A DNA stretch of 64,000 bases from Skeletonema tropicum. Its lineage: Eukaryota; Bacillariophyta; Thalassiosirophyceae; Thalassiosirales; Thalassiosiraceae. Below the pieces are notes generated by a model. That model was not told where the DNA came from. It worked only from the letters and a program-made list of their open reading frames with translations, and made no database searches. How positions within the stretch are numbered: the first letter of the stretch is position 1; each line of letters begins with the position of its first letter. The DNA lies in NCBI GenBank assembly GCA_037178625.1, contig CM074132.1:124001-188000 (forward strand), read 5' to 3'. Position numbers and translations under genes: made by a program. Shown one piece after another: positions 11,121 through 23,289 of this stretch.

Positions 11121-11778
11121 GCAACCAGAATCTCACTTCATATTACCATCGGCGATGGGTAGCGGAGGGGTAGTGCCTATAGATGTTTATCATCTTCGAT
11201 GGGTGCAGGGAAGGTGGTTGTTTTCATTTCAAATCTCAATGAAGTGGATTGCAATGATATTATCTCCACCCCTACAGCAGCCGAAACGCCACACTGCTGC
11301 GAAAAAATCGCCATAATGTCGTTTAAGGGATGGGCCATCGATACCTTATGAAATATACTCATGGACTGAGATAGGCGGCCATACTAGGGGTGCCATTGTA
11401 GGCCATTGTGGTGGCATCTTTTTCTCTTTTTCTGCACGATCATCGATCATGCAAAAACCGAGTTACCGATCGCGTTTGACAGTACTTTATATCGATCGCG
11501 TTTTACATATTCTCAAATATATGACGTCACTTGTTCCTCTCCTAACTTCAACGTGTCAGCTTCTCTGCTGGCAGGAAGAACATGTCGCCATCCGTGACTT
11601 TTCCGCGCAGCCACTCATCGACTATCATGCTACGGAACACCACATGCAATTAGAAGAGTGCATAAATAATAATGAGTGGCTTGCGTATGACATTCCTCGC
11701 ACGCAAATCAATATCTTAAATATGTGACCATTACGGACCGGCATAACCAAACCACGAACAAAATTGACCGTATAAAAT
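11121..11778. other. Intergenic, upstream of the three-exon gene
   Basis: No convincing gene. A 19-base string (ATCTCAATGAAGTGGATTG, about 11234-11252) reappears near 41440 in otherwise different sequence, so part of this stretch may be an old dispersed repeat. Confidence 0.4.
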
Positions 11779-14293
11779 ATGCACACTTCAAGAGAGAAAG
11801 CGCAGCAACAGCAACCATCCTCTTCCGACGTGAACAGCAAGAGCGCTCGGAAGGGTGTTAGATGCTCATTTCTGTCTATTCGTCAAATAATTTACAACGT
11901 CCAATGGCCGAAAGTGCGTGTAGGCGATCATATCTTCCGCGAAATAGTAGAATTACAATCATCGCGCAATCCATGCTTCGAACACTCTACTGATCCACAT
12001 ACTCTTCTGAGGCTTGTTCTTTCCTCTTGCAATATGCGTGAACTAAAACATGTATTGTCTGAGCTAGGATGCGTAATGGATCTATATCGCACCAGACAGG
12101 AACAATTATCTATCGCTTACAATGTCATTTCCAATCGCAACGTTACCTGTAACGGTTCAAGCTCGGCTCAGTTCTACAAATCGGATGCAGAAAGCAAAGC
12201 TGGAATAATGAATTATGGCCGTTGTGTAAATAACAGTCATAACTTGCAGTCGTTGGCTGCTCCAGAGTGTTCCAGCGTATTGTCTAATGGGTAAGTCCGA
12301 AAGTGTATTGTTAAGATGAGCTGAAATTGGAAGAAGCGTCTTATGTGATTCAGAATTTCATGTATAAGCGAAACGCTTAACACTGCGTAAAACATTACGT
12401 AGATTGATCGTCGAACATAGAAAGGATCGCTCATTCATCTACATTTAAGTCGCTTTTTGCTGTGTGGTATTAACCTTCCATAGAGTTCATGCCAAAAATA
12501 AAATTGTGATGTATGCAAATTTATTTTAAACTTGAACTGGTATTGTTTCTCCCATATGAATGTCGTCATGTCAAAAACTAATCACTTATCCTTACTTATC
12601 CCTATTTTCATTTACTTCAGCAATGGCGGTGTGACAGCGGGCAACAAAAAAGATGTTGTCGACAACAACAAGAACGAGCATGATATACCTTTTCTGCAGA
12701 CAAAGCAAGGCGATTGCATCTCTCCCGCTCATGTTAGATGCACTAACTTTGAGCAGGCAGAAGCATTTGATGCATCATGCAAATCATGGAGATCATGCGA
12801 TAATAATAATGATTATGACGATGTCGAGCAGGCGAGTTCTTTGTTAAAGTTAAAGCAATCATCAAAAAATTATGACATCGAACAGCAGTGCCCTAAAGAG
12901 AGCAATGGTAGTGCCGCAACTCCAGTGAATACTCATCATCCGTCTGAAACGGACATACCAGCGTCTACTCCTTCTGGTGAGGAGTCAGCAGTTGACCCAA
13001 CTAATCTTCCGGCGTTGCTGTATCATGCTGGGGAACAACCTGCTACTGTTCGCGCATATCGCCGCTGCTCAGAAGATCACAGTCTTGTGGGCCGCCAAAC
13101 CATTCGCGATCATTTATATGATTCTCCGTCTACCAGTAGACTTCCGCGCAGCTGTCTCGACCGCCTGTTTCATGAGTCTTCTGGTTCTACCGTGAAGGAT
13201 TATCCGTGTCGTAATGCTACTTCGGTTGCTAGACTGTCAGGAGAACGTGATAATGATGGCACCAATATGGGTGTTGGTAATGTTGATAACGCCCCCTTGG
13301 AAGCAGACGATGCTGGTGTATTTCGTAGCAATAATGGCAATGCAGCTCGGCCAGTTGGAGTTGGAGAAATTCCACAGAACACAAAAGCGTCTGGAACTAT
13401 TGGATCTATGTTGGGAGAGCTGTCGGAAAAGGTCATTCCAGTTCCAGTTGTGACACCTGTAAAAGATACAACATCGTCCATTGCTAGACAAGGTGAGTTA
13501 TTATACTTGTACGAGTGTCACTGGTACGGTGTACGATTCTGAAAATAAATTTGTCCTCACGACAAAAATATTTTGAGGTCCGATACTTCACTTCATCGCT
13601 GACATTTTTGGTCTTTTCCCAATGTTACTTCCAGCTCCGAATATATCGTTAAAACATATAATATTCTTTGTGACAACCTGGCTTCAAAAAGTCCTATGTG
13701 TCAAGCAAGTCCGACACAAAGGCATACCTCTGAAGGAGATCAAGAAGCAAAGTATGGTCGCTGAACAAAATTTGGTAGACGGTCATCGCGAGACGAAGCT
13801 TCGTTTCATTCCGAAACATAAATCACAGGAACTTGATGACATAATCGTGTTAGTGACACTTGGCAACATAATGGACTTACAGAAACACTCCTTAGACAGT
13901 CCTGTTTGCCACACCATTTGCGACAGCTTGGTCAGTTCGGGTATATCATCCCTGGAGAGAAGTTCTTTTCCAATGCAATATTCACAACTTGCATGGAAAA
14001 TAAATTTGTCTTGAAGACAAATTTATTTTCAATCGCGGCAACATGACAAATTAACGACAATCAATAAAGGATACAACAAAGGGAGAATATTTCTCGTGAT
14101 GAAGAAACATGTCACCTATAATGACAATGTACCTGTATTTCTTTCTGCAAATGACGGTATCCTCGACAGATATAGCCAATCAATTTCTGTAAAAAGCGCC
14201 TTTAAGCCAGGTACTTCTCGTTTTCTACGTAGGAACAAGTACAAATCCTACAGCGGTATGGGTCTACAGAGCCTCTATGTGTCCAGCAGGTAA
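11779..14293 (+). CDS. Three-exon gene of unknown function, with an in-frame TGA in exon 3
   Basis: Proposed exons are 11779-12290, 12621-13492 and 13635-14014, or to 14293 if the TGA is bypassed. Intron 1 (12291-12620) has GTAAGT...TTCAG and intron 2 (13493-13634) has GTGAGT...TCCAG. Reading phase is kept exactly across both junctions, which is the main evidence for a real gene. Exon 1 starts MHTSREKAQQQQ. The middle is serine/threonine-rich and probably disordered. I recognise no domain. In exon 3 the frame meets TGA at 14012-14014, then stays open to TAA at 14291-14293. That TGA lies at the centre of a perfect 35-bp palindrome. An unrecognised third intron, a nonsense mutation or readthrough could each explain it. 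Confidence 0.6.
13996..14030. repeat. Perfect 35-bp palindrome in exon 3
   Basis: Arms of 17 bp (GAAAATAAATTTGTCTT and its reverse complement) flank a single G. A related hairpin (GAAAATAAATTTGTC ... GACAAAAATATTTTG) lies in intron 2 at about 13539-13575, and a weaker one (AAAATAAAATTGTG ... CAAATTTATTTT) in intron 1 near 12494-12530. Three similar foldbacks within one gene suggest a miniature repeat or a shared structural element. Confidence 0.85.
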
Positions 14294-15520
14294 ACCTTCT
14301 CACTAAATAGCTACTATACTGATTCCTACCAAGATCCCTGTAGAAAAAAGTTTGGAAAAAATGGAGAATTTGTGACCATAAGCATAAGGGGTTGGGCACC
14401 TCCCGGCCCCGTTATCGACACTTCACTGCGCTTGTTTCGACCCGGGGCCCCGAGGGCCGAATATTCTAATGATCTTCGACAGAGATGATGTATGCAGAGC
14501 CTATGCAACGATGCAAAAGGAGATACCTCTGTGGTGATTCCGGCAGCTCTTCAATCCAAGATCCAAGACCTTGCTTAGGGGATCTGGTATATCATATATC
14601 ACGACCGTTTTGTGCCTTAGGCCGATGGATCGTAAGAACGCACTTTACGTCAACGAGGTTCTGACAGGGGTACTGATGCAAGTACGCTTATTTTATCAGG
14701 AAGTTATGCAGTTGTGCATGCAGTTGTTGTTGCCCTATCGTCTGATCTGATATTAGATTCGATTGAGGTAGAGGTGCCAAAGAAGGCTGAGGAGGGAGCT
14801 CAGGATGCGCTTACCCCTTTGCAACATTCAAATTGCCATTATTATGTGTGAAACTATGATCGACCTTCCACGGCTCGTTCAAAGTGGTTGACTTTCCCAC
14901 TACCAAAGATTCGAACGGGATGTTGGTGAATCCGCGAGATAGAGTGACTCCTCTTCTCACACTTCAAGTGAAGTTCAAGCGGACTCTCTACCTGTTCTTC
15001 AAGACTCTTGATTAAATCGTTTTAGGCAGAAGTGATGAATGCACATGAAGCCAGTGATACTCTTCCAACACGTAAGTCACGATATTCAAGAATACAGAGA
15101 TGATACAACCTCTCTGGACGGAGTGCAATATGTACTTGTTACAATTACAATGCACCCACCGCAGTACTACTGCCGCAAAAACAGAGTCACTTGTGAACCT
15201 GTTGATGCAGCCCGATCGTCAAATCCGAATGCAGCCGGAAGACAATCTGGTCTCTTCGTACCACACCGTTTAACGCAGCCTTGCGAAGCCAGTAAAGCGT
15301 TGTCCAAGATAGACACTTGTTATACTCTGGTCGCCAGGATGGCCGCTGCCGAAAGAAATTGGTGGATAGTTCCAAACGCTCGAAAGAACTTCGAAGCGTC
15401 GCGATCCCAAATACTGATTTGGTTCGTAGGCTTTGATCTAGCCGTTTTTAAAGTCTTAAATCTGCCGAGAGCAGAGACTCCAACGGAGGTCTCTTCTTCA
15501 AGCGACTGAAGTTGACACGA
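14294..15520. other. No intact gene; probably decayed gypsy internal sequence in its right part
   Basis: Frames are short and disrupted. From about 15525 onwards the sequence aligns by eye with the end of the gypsy integrase gene at about 57.94 kb, so some of the upstream DNA is probably decayed pol. I could not trace the integrase core with confidence. Confidence 0.35.
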
Positions 15521-15524
15521 AAGG

Positions 15525-16177
15525 AACTGTACGATACAAAAACGAGCCTCAGTTAGTTTAGTCTAGTGAGCGCTACAACAAATGATAAAGACCCCATAGT
15601 ATTGAGGAGTACAGGGGGTGTGTATAGAGAAATTATTCGAATTGGAAATGGAAACTGAACGTTGAACAACGACGTCTTGGCCAAATCCTATGCACACACA
15701 ACCGATGTCAAGGAAAGTACATTTGGTTGCTCTAATATCACAAAAGAACTTACGTCCTTGATTCGATCGAAATTGACATTGCCTGGAGGTCTTTTTTTCC
15801 CAAGTTGGGTTTTGGTTTCTATCTGTTAGACTGGTTTTTTATCCGGATGGCTTGCCATGGGTTTTCCAGTCTTGACAGCTCGTTTTTGGTTCACACAAGT
15901 TCGGGGGAGAATGTCACAGGATATGACTCTCTTCTGGTATCCCAATACCGTTATGACAGTCATTCTTCCTGTTCACACGTGTCAAGTAGCAACCACGGTG
16001 AGAACCCGTGATTGATCCTCTCACACAAGATGACGTCGCACGTTGGTGCTCCTTCATCACCTTTGGGAATAGCCCACTTCTTTAGCTCTTAAGCTTAGTC
16101 ACCATGATATCCGTGTTCCTAGTGGTCTCTTCTGGCTCTAGTTGCACAATCAATACCGGTCCTATTTGCTTGTGACA
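15525..16177 (+). mobile_element. Remnant of a Ty3/gypsy element: 3' internal end plus old LTR
   Basis: At about 15525-15560 the sequence matches the GTVRLQRG region of the integrase C-terminus seen at about 57.94 kb. At 15830-15911 it parallels the 3' leader at 58.20-58.27 kb (TTTTTTATCCGGATGG ... TTCGGGGGAGA), which is the polypurine tract. It then continues into a 266-bp LTR (15912-16177) that begins TGTCACAGGA and ends TTGCTTGTGACA, like the 270-bp LTRs of the intact element but clearly diverged. I see no matching 5' LTR in the window. Confidence 0.75.
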
Positions 16178-16915
16178 CTAATGGCCATATTATTATTTGG
16201 CGGTGGAGATGGTGGTTGCCTTGCGGCACCCTCGGCGGGGTTGCCACCACACCAACTCGTCTCCGCTGGGCTGGTACCAACCACACCTACGTAGAAAAAG
16301 TGTTCACATCGAGGCTAGTTGAGTCAACCTTCGTATATCATCAGATATCATCGCAACAAGATCCAACGACTGCACAATTCGATCCAGCACTGCATCAACA
16401 CACAACATCATGATGTCGTGGATTGTGGAGGGGTGGCGGGGTCTCTTGGGTGAAAACTCAAGTTATCCACCTTGAGCAGGCTAGCCAAAATTTTTATACC
16501 CAGGGGGGGTATAGTTCGCGGAGGGTCCCTGGTCCCTGTAGTACTTATATACGCAGCAGCTCGAACGCACAGGGGACGGACTTACAGGACACGTCCTTTC
16601 ATTAATAATTGTCTTTGGCTTGGTACCTACACCTCCCCCCCGAAACTGTCCCAAGCGGTCCTGTCCTCGTACATGGGGGTTAACCCTTTTCATCCAGTGG
16701 TGTGTTGATTAGAATAAGAAACAAAGAATCAGTCGTCTCTATTTGCATAGAGAGATTGTAAATACCACGGTTTTACGCATCCGGCATTTCAGAGAAATGC
16801 ACTACCATAATTTGTTCCATAAATTGAAGTAGGACTAGTTGGTTTGAAGTTTGTCTGAATCTCGCACGACAAATAAAACAATCCACACAAATAGGGCAAC
16901 GTTTTCAGGCTGTGG
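16178..16915. other. Intergenic, nothing recognised
   Basis: Short overlapping frames only, with no domain, no terminal repeats and no structured RNA that I can see. Confidence 0.4.
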
Positions 16916-18034
16916 GGTGCAAGTCAGAAGATCACGGAGGGGTGTAAGTCAGGTCACATGAGGTCACGAAAAGTCAAAGTCAGAACCACGGAGGAATAGT
17001 ACATTGGCGATGGTCTCCACGCAATATTTGTCGCCAAGAGCGTGATATGACAGATCACGGTACATTGTAAAAGCTGTCACAGGTGATGGTAGCAAAGACA
17101 ATGATAGCACATAGGCAACTTGCTTTGTATCGGACGCTGCACTGCTATCCACTGCAAGTCAAAACCTATATATATTCTTAACAGCATGCTGAATCTGTCT
17201 CTGAAGTGGTGTGGATGGATTCGCCGTCTGGAAGCGTGAGGAGCACGGAGCGCACATCATGTGATGAACGACATAATGATCGTCGCTCGACATCAATGAG
17301 AGCATACACGGCGAACGACGTTGCCGTCTCTACCACCGAGAAAAGGCACAAGCAATGAAGCATATTCATTGTATTCATCAATGGATGCGTCGAGACTTTT
17401 GTGTCTTGTGCATCCAACACACTTGTTCTTGTTGGATGTTACGGAAGCGGGCACATCTCATAGCAAAATGCATCCACACGCAACAAGCAGCATCTTCTAT
17501 GAACACCAACACCAACAATATACGAGAATAGTATATTTATGCTATTTGGAGTCTTGGTGGCGACGGGGAAGGTTCAAGAACGTACTATACCGATGCATAA
17601 TATTTGAGCGATGAAAGCAATACACATACTATTCAATTCTTGACGGGCAGCAGTGTACAACTCATTGAAGAGTCAACAGCAAACAGAGTCTCCATTCGCG
17701 GCAATAGATTAGAGGATCATGCAAGCCAATTGCAGGCGATGCTGATAGAAATGTAACAAAGTTCAAGCCTTACTACAGTAGTTTGAGTCCCTGTTGGATG
17801 CGAAATACTACGCAAACTCCTCTTTTATCGACTCTTGCTTTGGGTATTAAATCTAGTCGTAGACTCTAGTTGAATTACATGATACTTCAGTCACCTATTC
17901 GAGAAGAATGGTGACGATTCATTGCATTCTGTGATAGAATTGTTGCAGATGAGCTGCGACCACGAACTTTCCTCCTCTTTTTCTCTCCTCTTTCTCGCCC
18001 CCAACTCAGGCGAAGCCCACAGCCTGAGAAAAAT
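16916..18034. repeat. Repeat A, left copy (inverted relative to 26262-27385)
   Basis: About 1.12 kb that reappears in reverse orientation at about 26262-27385 with only scattered substitutions. The shared block runs from GCTGTGGGGTGCAAGTCAG to CTGAGAAAAATGCC. Short frames in it are conserved in both copies, including one encoding MLDAQDTKVSTHP... on the minus strand at 17178-17420. Either a mobile element or a duplicated gene fragment fits. No transposase or terminal repeat was recognised. Confidence 0.8.
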
Positions 18035-18084
18035 GCCACAAATAGCACTATGAAGCTGCACTGTATTTTGTGTTGATAGATCCG

Positions 18085-21000
18085 ATGTCTAACATGTGTA
18101 ATGAAAGCAGTCCAAATAGAAGTCCATTTGACTTGAGCACACCACTCTCAGAGTGGATTTGCTCCTTCAAAACGAAAATTTTCGATAAACAGAAACAGCA
18201 CCCTTCAGGTGGGGAACATGCCGCGATTACAACGTTGCCCGATGAATACTTACTTTCAGCTCTGCAAATTGCCGCCTCACTTGCGGATCAGATTTGCAAA
18301 ACCGAAGAAGATAGTGATTGTCAATCGCTTACGCTTACGCTTACGCCGGGCACGGAAGATTGGGTTGATAGTATTGCAGTCATTACAAATGAAGACATCA
18401 GCAATAGCATTCGAGCAGAAATATTGCCGTCTTTTTTGTCCAATACGACCGATAATAATGATTCGGGACGAGCAAGAGATAACGGAATAATACATTCACT
18501 CGGGCTTGTCTTTTATGAACTATTCTCTGGGGGGGAACGGCCTATTGGGATTGAACAAAAACAAGTAGTAGGAGATGATAGGAGTAGAACTGACGCTGCC
18601 GACGGTTCTGAAATTCGGAATAGGACGACGAATGAATTGTTAGAGAGCTTGGATCCACCCCCATTTGATCAAGGTGACGGGACAACTGATCTAGAAGCCC
18701 TCAGCGGAGTTGATCATCATGGCGGTGATCTTCTCACAAAAGATGATCTAAATAGCGAAAATCCTCTCGGAAGTGATGATCTTCATAACGGTGATCTTCT
18801 CGCGGTTGAAAATCTTCAAGATGACTACAATGATCTTTGGGGAAACAATGACTTGGACAGGCCCCTGCACGGTCAAAATCCAAGAAAGAAAGAATTGGCA
18901 AGTAATAAGAACATTATATATGCGACGGTGGAGACACTGAAAGATAAAGGAGTTCCGATATCTCTGTGTGATTTGATTTTCAATATGTTGGATGTAGCAA
19001 ATGACAGACATGGTGGAGAGGTTGTGTATCGATCTGTGTCAGATGTGAGGGATGACTTACAGCTCATGCTTGATAAACCTTCGATCTATCTCTACGATCA
19101 GGATATGGGGAGTTTATCAACGACTGGATTGAAATTCGATGGCACTCTCTACGGTAGAAAAGCCGAGCTGTCCACTATTATCGATGCCTACCGGCGGTCA
19201 GCGGTTGGTGAAAGCGAGTCGGTAGTAATATCTGGCAAATCAGGAACGGGCAAGTCATTTTTGGCGGTTGAAGTAGGGAAGTATGTGATTTCAAACAGAG
19301 GAATCTTTCTTTCTGGAAAGTTTGATCAACTGCAACAGGGCAAACCATTCAGTGCATTGGCGACGGCTTTCAATCATTTCTGCGATTATCTGGTACGCGA
19401 TCGGACCCTTGCTTCAGTGAGGCAGAAATTGGTCCATCAGGTGCGTCGCATACTTGGAAGGGATGCATATTACTTGACCAAGCTTATACCCACGTTGGCA
19501 ATCCTTCTAGGGTTGGAAGGAATTGGCTGTAATCAGGATGAAGACAACGTCAACGCCCAGAAGCGACTTGAAATGCTGCTATGTGAATTTGTGCAAGTGA
19601 TATCCAATTCATTTGCCGCCCCTGTAACTTTATTCCTTGATGACTTGCAGTGGGCAGATTCAGCATCTATCGCAGCTGTGAACCAACTCTTACTTGGTGG
19701 CGGCCTCAACTCGCAGGATGTGCATTTTTTCTTCTTAGGATGTTACCGGAAAGGAGAGGTCGACGGCGGAGTAAAAGAGGACGCTATTCCATCAACAAAC
19801 GTCAAACTTGATTCTATAGACGAAGAGACGTTGGGAGCGATGGTCTCGGAAACGTTGTGCCTATCGCCGCGTCTTACGCGGACTTTGTCGAGTATAATTT
19901 ACCACAGGACGAAGGGGAATCCACTTTTCGTCACTCGATTGATGATCTCGCTGTGCAAGGATGGTCTACTACGTCCAAGCTTGCGACGGCGACGATGGGA
20001 GTGGGACGAAGAGAAGATCTTATGCCAGACGCTGTCCGATGATGTGGCCGAGTTCCTATCGCATACGGTTTTAGCGTTGCCCACTGATGTGAAATCAACA
20101 CTGAGCATTTTGTCTTGTTTTGGATCATCGGTGAACAGTGCCTTCGTCAAGACACTTGAGAGGGTTCTCAACAGAAATTTACGTGACGGCATAGAGACAG
20201 CTGTCGCTGAAGGATTACTGGACAAGATAGACGATGAATATAGTTTCAGTCACGACCGCATCCAAGAGGCTGCTTACAACATGATGAATTGCCTGGATCG
20301 GTGCCGCTTTCATTTCAGCCATGGTATGGCTTTGGCTCCTAAGCACGATGAAGAGGACGGTTTCCTCTTTACTGCTGTAAGTCAACTCAATTTAGCGGGT
20401 CCTGAAGCTGTTGAAGATGAGAGGCAATACACCATTGTTGCAAATCTCAATCTCAGGGCCGGGAAGAAGGCAATGGAGATGTCCGATTTTGAAGCAGCTT
20501 ACTCGTACTTTGATAACGGGATAACGTTTCTGCGGAAAGATCATTGGGATGAGCACTATACGTTGAGTTTAGAGTTGTTCAACTTGGCTGCGAACTGTGC
20601 CCTCGCTAATAGCGACATCACCAGCTTGAAACTTCTATCTCAACAAGTTATCAAAAAGGCTCAGTCATTTGAGGACACACTCAACGTTACATATTTCGTT
20701 ACATGTTCTCTGTTATGCTCATCAAGGCTACCAGAATCAATTGAAAAGGGGCTTGATATTTTGTTGAAGCTGGGTATTGATTTGCGAGGGTGTGGATCGA
20801 GTATAGAAGCTTGCGTGAAAGAAACAAAAGATCTGCTTTCAGCTTATACTTGTGATGAATTATTGAATACCAAAAGAATGACTGACTCAACAATGACTAT
20901 TGCAATGAAATTCCTGAGCAAATTGATGGTAGGAATGGCTCTAATTAAGCCTGAATCAGCGCCGCATGTGGCGAAACAAATTATTCAACTGTCTGTTGAT

Positions 21001-22307
21001 CACGGCATGAATCCTGTGTCTGCATTAGGCTTTGCGCACTTTGGCTCGTATGCAGCAAAGCTTGGAGATATCAGTGGAGGATACAACTACGTGAAACTGG
21101 CTTGTTCGTTGCTGGACAAATTAGGGTCAAGAGATAATGCTGGTGAGATCATATGTATTCGAACACAAGTCGTATCACACATAGAGCCGCTTCAAGCTAC
21201 ACTGGAATATCATAATGAGGGATGCGCTGCTGCAATAGCATCTGGTGATCTCATCCAAGCAGCTCTCAATTTGTATACAGGTTATTTATCCATTTTCTAC
21301 GCTGGTGTGAAGTTACAAACCACAAGAGAAAAAGGTGACGAAGTAATTAACTTCATAGGGGAAAGAAAGATGGTGATATTCTTGCTACAAATGCAACTCA
21401 TGCAGAAATCTGTACTCAAGTTGATTGGAATTGATGAAGAATCAAAGCAGACTTCGGCCGAGGAAGAGAGCATTCTCGCAACAAAGAGCAAGGGCGTCAA
21501 GTTGACACACTTCTTTCAGAAGTCCTACATCAGCTTCATGTTTCGATCGTACGATGATACCAAAGACTACGCAGAGAAGTTCTTCGGTTGCGTCACTAGC
21601 AGCTCTGTTGCCAATTTGATAGTCTCGCAATCTTTCAATGTATTTTATATTGGTCTCATCTCATTCTGGGTGGCTAGAAACTCGAGAGACGGAGACAAAT
21701 GGCACGAAAGAGGCAACAAATCCAAACTGGCATTGAAGAAATGGGCAGAAACGTCTCAGTGGACGTTTGAGAATAAATGGTACTTGTTGGAGGCAGAGGA
21801 AGCATTTTCTAACAACAACTTCGATGACGCTAAAATGTACTATGAGAAGGCTGTATCATCAGCCAAAGCTCACAAGGTAAGATGAACAGAATGAGTATGC
21901 TTTCATATTGCAGGCTCATACCATGGTGTCGTATACTCACATGTTTTCTGGTTGTATCGGATTTAGTTCGTACACGAAGAAGCCTTGGCCTGTGAGTTGG
22001 CAGCGTATTTCTACTTGGATATAGGGGAGGTCAACATTGCAGCTGATTACTGTTTGCTTGCACATGAAAGGTATCAAGAATGGGTGAGTAACTCATACTG
22101 AAATTTATTTCTATCATTATACATCTGTTTATCAATTGTTGATTTTGTCTCAAATCTTTGTCGGCCTCTCTACAGGGTGCAATTGGGAAGTGTACAAGTT
22201 TGTTCAAGTTCTTTGGTAGCATCATGAACAATTGTGTGGGTTCAAGCTCGGCAATCGCTTCTGGTGTTCAGTCTGATCTAGCTGAACTACCTGTTGCCTT
22301 AGAATAG
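18085..22307 (+). CDS. AAA (AAA_16-type) ATPase with TPR-like C-terminal region, copy 1
   Basis: Exons 18085-21876, 21967-22083 and 22176-22307, all phase 0, GT-AG. The protein is about 1,346 aa. I chose ATG 18085 because GATCCGATGTCTAA is shared by all three copies; ATG 18070 adds five residues. N-terminal third: acidic, with imperfect DLL/DDL repeats and a segment SLGLVFYELFSGGE (about residue 150) resembling a protein-kinase C-lobe remnant. Then a P-loop NTPase of the large predicted-ATPase (COG3899) family: YGRKAEL, Walker A GKSGTGKS (about 380-390) and Walker B TLFLDDLQWAD (about 515-530). An alpha-helical TPR-like region follows to the end, where YLDIGEVNIAADYCLLAHERY...WGAIGK is typical of the family. 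No GAF or histidine kinase follows. A signalling or scaffold role is inferred from the family. Confidence 0.88.
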
Positions 22308-22752
22308 ATTTCAAATGAAGTGAATGAAGGGTAGCTATTCGCTCATCAATAATTTGTTGGTCATTTGCCGAAGCTACCATATCGTTTTGGTATTGAAAAC
22401 CTCTCGCTCTCGTCAGAATGTTAGGAATTGCGTAGTACCTCTTGTTCGTAAAGAATTATGCATGTCAAACTAATGGATGATGTTGGAGATCAAGAGATAA
22501 TTGGTACTAGGCTCGATGCTATTGATGAATTTTGATTGAATTATCTGTCCTAGAGAAAGATAGAGAAGAAGCCACGTATGTACTGCTTTCTAACCTCAGG
22601 ATTCTATCCAGACTTCAGTATCATCCACCTTGTACTAAACTGCAAATGTGTTTTACTTCCCAAACATTCGACGAGACGACACATCACAAGTTTATTATGC
22701 CATATTGACAATCTGAAGTTTACTCATGCTCATGACAATCATCTACTGCATG
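18085..22752 (+). repeat. Left arm of a 4.7-kb inverted duplication
   Basis: This block is nearly identical, in reverse orientation, to about 32350-37002. Homology starts at the ATPase start codon and runs about 450 bp past its stop, breaking near CTCATGACAATCATCTACTGCATGTGAG. The spacer between the arms is about 9.6 kb and contains unrelated genes and repeats. The upstream flanks (repeat A on this side, unrelated DNA beyond 37.0 kb) are not shared. Confidence 0.9.
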
Positions 22753-23289
22753 TGAGTGAGTGAGTGATTTCTTTAGCTTACCACGCTTAAATCTATGACT
22801 TAGTTCAAAATGATAGATTGGGTTGAACGCTCGCCGTCGAAGTACAAAAGGTGTTGTTTCACAAAAGACCTTTCCCGATATTCAAGTGTGATATAGATGC
22901 TCATGTCGCCATGCATCTGAGCCTTTCCAATCGTCATGCCATTACTATTACGCAGTAGAGGACCACAATTACAATTCATAGGATTAGCCGACCTATCATG
23001 GTCTCCAATGGGTACTCTTACTCTTTTGCCGTGTCTAGATACAGGGGACCCATTCTGCACCGACAGGGATAGACGTTTAGACAGAGCTGCAGCTTGAGTA
23101 ATAGCAGACCTAGAGGCCTTCCAAGCTGTTCGTAAAGCCTGACGCGTTCCTTCGTCAACGACTTAACCCGCTGTTTCCTCATACATCGAGCTACACAAGG
23201 TAGCTTTGATCATTCGATAGATGTTTAGAGAGTTCACACTATCAAATTGTTGTTGTTATTATTTACATCGGTCCAGTTCGTTCAAAGTG
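22753..23289. other. Intergenic, nothing recognised
   Basis: One 86-codon frame (22800-23060, minus) has no recognisable feature and no partner copy. I leave it unannotated. Confidence 0.4.

Noticed and set aside
14880..14960. GATTCGAAC-containing stretch suggestive of a tRNA T-loop
   Set aside because: No acceptor stem, D-loop or anticodon arm could be folded around it.
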